Origin: JBMOJK01 sp049315825
GTDB lineage: Bacteria > Patescibacteriota > Gracilibacteria > BD1-5 > UBA2023
Assembly (NCBI GenBank): GCA_049315825.1
Contig: JBMOJK010000021.1
Span: forward strand, 1 to 17,392
Reading direction: 5' to 3'
DNA: 17,392 nt
Each line of letters starts with the position of its first letter. Positions within the stretch are counted from its first letter, which is position 1. Under the pieces are notes generated by a model. That model made no database searches. It saw nothing but the letters and a program-made list of their open reading frames with translations, and was not told the origin of the DNA. Below, in pieces: positions 14,399 through 17,392 of this stretch. The position numbers and the translations under genes were made by a program.

Positions 14399-15630
14399 AG
14401 ATTCTGATCCAAATAAATAGGAAATGCCTTACACAGAGCATGTACTTGTGTCTTGAGATTGGCATGTAGAGTGCCGTCGAGCGGGTTCGAAAGTGCCTGA
14501 TGTATGATGGACGCAAGTTCCTTCATCTGATGTACTCCCATTCCACGCGTTGTGACTGCTGGGGTACCGATACGGATACCAGATGGGTCCATCGGTTTCC
14601 GTTCATCAAATGGTATCATATTCTTATTCGCCGAGATTCCAATTTCTTCGAGAATCACTTCAGCCTCTTTTCCGCCTATGTTGTAACTCTTCGCCACATC
14701 GATCATAAAGAGATGATTGTCCGTACCACCAGAAACTATACGTGCTCCATATCCAATAAACTCTTCACAGAGCGCTTGTGCATTGGTAATAACATCCTTA
14801 GCGTATTGTTTAAACTCAGGCTGGAGAGCTTCTGCAAAGGCAATCGCCTTCGCAGCGATCGTGTGTTCATGTGGTCCACCCTGACAACCTGGGAATATTG
14901 CCCGCGCAATATTCTTCTCATATATCGCCTTACTCAATATAAGCGCTCCTCGTGGACCACGCAGTGTCTTATGTGTCGTTGTTGTCACTACATCACAGTA
15001 TGGAATAGGATTTTCAAGAACACCCGCAGCTACGAGTCCTGCAATATGTGCAATATCTGCCATCAAATACGCCCCAACTTCGTCTGCGATCTTTCTAAAT
15101 CCTGCCCAGTCAAGACTTCGAGAATACGCGGAAAATCCAGTTACGATCATTTTAGGCTTAAACTCTCTCGCCAACTTCGCCACTTCTTCCATATCAATTC
15201 GCTCCGTCTTTGGGTCTACACCATAAAATTCAAATTCATACAGTCGCCCCGATTCATTGAGTCCATATCCATGAGTCAGATGTCCACCATGATCGAGTCT
15301 GAGAGAAAGAATTTTATCTCCAGGATTCAAGAATGCACTATACGCTGCGAGATTTGCTGGCGAGCCCGAAAGTGGTTGCACATTTGCGTATTCAGCCCCA
15401 AAGAGTTCCTTTGCAAGTTCTATTGCACGTCCTTCGATGAGATCGATATATTTCTGACCTGCATAGTATCGTTTACCTGGATATCCTTCCGAATATTTAT
15501 TGGTAAGAATAGAAGCATTGGCACGAAGTACATCTACCGATACATAGTTCTCACTCGCAATGAGTTCAATCTCTTCTTCCTGTCTGATTCGCTCCTGTCC
15601 AATCAACTCAAAAATTTCATCTCTAATCAT
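14386..15630 (-). CDS. glyA: Serine hydroxymethyltransferase
   Basis: A 414-aa protein, a typical length. It interconverts serine plus tetrahydrofolate and glycine plus 5,10-methylene-tetrahydrofolate in the cytosol. Signatures: N-terminal IELIASENYVS, NKYSEGYPGKRYYAG (44-58), LDHGGHLTHG (112-121), the PLP-contacting ADIAH (191-195) and the PLP-binding Lys221 in VVTTTTHKTLRGPRG. The C-terminus retains GIRIGTPAVTTRGM. There is no UGA codon although the protein is Gly-rich; stop TAG. It lies 4 nt after the CTP peptidase gene with no Shine-Dalgarno sequence. Confidence 0.97.
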   Translation of the reverse strand: MIRDEIFELIGQERIRQEEEIELIASENYVSVDVLRANASILTNKYSEGYPGKRYYAGQKYIDLIEGRAIELAKELFGAEYANVQPLSGSPANLAAYSAFLNPGDKILSLRLDHGGHLTHGYGLNESGRLYEFEFYGVDPKTERIDMEEVAKLAREFKPKMIVTGFSAYSRSLDWAGFRKIADEVGAYLMADIAHIAGLVAAGVLENPIPYCDVVTTTTHKTLRGPRGALILSKAIYEKNIARAIFPGCQGGPHEHTIAAKAIAFAEALQPEFKQYAKDVITNAQALCEEFIGYGARIVSGGTDNHLFMIDVAKSYNIGGKEAEVILEEIGISANKNMIPFDERKPMDPSGIRIGTPAVTTRGMGVHQMKELASIIHQALSNPLDGTLHANLKTQVHALCKAFPIYLDQNLWTA

Positions 15631-15634
15631 GGAT

Positions 15635-16957
15635 TTATTGGGTAACTGGTAAATTAAAGTGTTCTATGGTTTCTTTTCGAAGTTTCCCTGAGAGCTGATA
15701 TTCGAGAATCTGCTTTCCTGTATCCAGTACACGATCAAACTGCTTTGCATAATCCTCTGGCAAAATCTTTACCGCAACATCTGGATTGATTCCAAGTTTA
15801 TCAATTCATTTTCCATTCGGTGTATACCATCGTGCTACCGTGATTTTAATCTCAGAAGCTCATTTAAGGCGGAATGCTTCCTGCACAGAACCCTTTCCGT
15901 ACGACTTACTACCTACTATAACTGCGATTCCATAGTCCTGCAGTGCTCCTGCGGTGATTTCGGATGCCGAAGCTGAATTCTCATTCATCAACACTACGAT
16001 CGGAAGTGTCGGACGCTTTCCTCCTTCTGCGAAGTATTTTTGATTATGATCCTCATCGATTCCTCGAGTTTCCACGAGCATCTTGCCACTTTCGACAAAG
16101 TTCGACAGCATAGTAACGGATGTCCCGAGTAGACCCCCTGGATTATCCCGAAGATCGAGGATAAGGGCCTGCATACCTGACGCAGTAAGGCTATTGTAAG
16201 CACGGTTGAATTCCTCAGGCGTAGTCTCTCCAAAGATCCCTACGCGGATCATTCCAATCTTTGTTTTATCCACCATGTTAGAAATAACCGATGGAACTTG
16301 AACATGACGGCGTTTTAATTTCTTTTCAAACTTTTCATTCTTGTTGGATGGTCGAACGATAACAAGTGTCACCTCACTTCCTGCTGGGCCACGAATCTTG
16401 GAAACCGCATCTTCTATCGTCATATCCTTCAATACAACACCATTCGCACTCTCTATGATATCCCCATCATTGATTCCGGCTTCTTTTGCTGGTGTGCCAT
16501 CAAAAGTATGATTCACGAGAACTCCAGATGCAGTCTTTCCAACATATGCACCAATTCCTTCAAAGTTTCCAGAAAGTGCCTCATTGAATTTCTTTGTTTC
16601 TTCTTCGTCAAAATATACAGAATGTGGATCTCCGAGAGACTCCACCATTCCACGGATCATTCCAGTGACGATCGCATCTTTACTTACCGTAGAGAAGCCA
16701 TAGTATTTTTCTGAAACCATTTCATACGCTTCTTTTAAGCGTGAAAGTGGTATATCAGTATCAAACTTTTTAGACTCTGTAAATTTCAAAATAGCAGACG
16801 ATCCTGAGTTTGTTGACAGAAGAGAGTACAACGGACTATCCGTTGGAATATGAGCAGGGAAGAAGCTTGCTATCCCAAAACCCAATACAAAAGTCATCAA
16901 TCCTGTGAGAAAGTACCTCGTGGCCGATGAAAAAATTGGCCGCTTATGATCTATCAT
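15635..16957 (-). CDS. C-terminal processing peptidase (S41 family, PDZ)
   Basis: A 440-aa protein with UGA as Gly366 and Gly384; read with UGA as stop it would lose its last 75 residues. A signal anchor at 14-33 places the body outside the cytoplasmic membrane. A helical N-terminal region is followed by a PDZ domain (about 130-210, GIGAYVG and AGINDGDIIESANG). The S41 core has LDLRDNPGGLL (267-277) and the catalytic dyad Ser330 (NENSASASE) and Lys355 (SYGKGSVQ), 25 residues apart as in CtpB and Prc. The C-terminal VARWYTPNGKGID is typical of the family, with UGA at the second Gly of NGKG. The substrate is unknown. It is the first gene of the operon with glyA. Confidence 0.95.
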
Positions 16958-17227
16958 GTGTATAAATGTGAAAAATCTTCATTTCTGTTTTATCAATCTA
17001 TCCTAGGGTTTTTCGAAGGAAAGACAAGAAAACTGGGTGTTAAATTCACTGTAGAATTACTGTTTAAAACCTTGTGACTTTCTCATTATAGAGAGAAGAA
17101 AACATTTATATAATTTTTTGAATGTTAAAAACTAAAATACCTCCTTCGCTTAAACACTTCATAAAGTAAAAGACATTTTCAATCTATAATACTAATAAAA
17201 TAAATTTAATTCTCTCTATTTAGTTTA

Positions 17228-17233
17228 TATACT
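17228..17233 (+). promoter_or_regulatory. -10 box of the gene at 17240 (leaderless type)
   Basis: TATACT, 6 nt before ATG 17240, in a very AT-rich intergenic stretch (about 17040-17239) shared with the divergent CTP peptidase gene. Another -10-like TATAAT lies near 17186. No Shine-Dalgarno sequence is present. Confidence 0.45.
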
Positions 17234-17239
17234 GCATGT

Positions 17240-17392
17240 ATGTTATTTTCTGGAATACTTGAACGATATAGAAAAAAGAAAGAGAAACGCCTTATTGTGC
17301 GTGAACTCATTCTTTCTTTGCGCATAGACGAGCGCCAAAGAAATCTCTATCTAGAGTCGCTCGATATTCTCGATGAAGATGGAATGCAGGTA
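17240..17392 (+). CDS. Unknown protein, 5' part only
   Basis: An open frame from ATG 17240 to the window edge (51 codons). It starts MLFSGILERYRKKKEKRLIVRE and continues with a charged, helical-looking segment (LRIDERQRNLYLESLDILDEDG). It is too short to assign to a family. The start is supported by the -10 box 6 nt upstream. Confidence 0.6.
   Translation, partial: MLFSGILERYRKKKEKRLIVRELILSLRIDERQRNLYLESLDILDEDGMQV

Overview
The window reads as a chromosomal segment of a Candidate Phyla Radiation bacterium that translates UGA as glycine (genetic code 25, known from Gracilibacteria/BD1-5 and Absconditabacteria/SR1). The evidence is internal. With UGA read as stop, many families break into pieces. 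With UGA read as Gly they become full-length, and the UGA often sits where the family has a conserved Gly: the Rrf2 N-terminus S-x-RGEYA, metallophosphoesterase GTWGPPVR, CTP peptidase NGKGI, ComEC GEKGL and a kinase-like DxG. I count about 37 in-frame UGAs in 11 genes. All 16 complete genes end in UAA (10) or UAG (6), none in UGA. The moderate GC content makes me lean to Gracilibacteria, but this is only an inference. No tRNA-Gly(UCA) lies in the window.

Layout: 1-1784 is a minus-strand 16S rRNA gene with its promoter, a boxA-like leader element and a flanking inverted repeat that should form the processing stem. From 1923 to 3426 there are twin hairpins, a small kinase-like gene, a probable gene remnant, tRNA-Ile2(CAU) and tRNA-Ser(GCU), plus an 84-bp direct repeat that copies the 3' end of that tRNA-Ser with its terminator. 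From 3529 to 5171 there is a 64-residue orphan gene, a convergent membrane metallophosphoesterase and tRNA-Ser(UGA). From 5251 to 7333 there is a plus-strand pair: a TPR lipoprotein and a coiled-coil protein.

From 7330 to 9879 (minus) lies a compact five-gene operon in which every gene overlaps the next: rubredoxin-superoxide reductase fusion, thioredoxin-like [2Fe-2S] ferredoxin, era, Rrf2-type Fe-S regulator with the IscR Cys spacing, and a class I methyltransferase. From 9998 to 13785 (plus) lies rny - Lgt-like protein - comEC. The Lgt-like protein appears to lack most catalytic residues, and ComEC has no beta-lactamase domain and carries 13 UGA-Gly codons. From 13730 to 16957 (minus) lies CTP peptidase - glyA - a 222-residue unknown. 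A new plus-strand gene begins at 17240 and runs off the window.

Expression signals agree with each other. No chosen start has a convincing Shine-Dalgarno sequence, several operon-leading starts have a -10 box only 6-9 nt upstream (leaderless mRNA), and the 16S 3' tail carries a changed anti-SD (UCUCC in place of CCUCC). Three gene junctions are ATGA, a stop/start overlap in the standard code, but here the upstream frame reads through the UGA.
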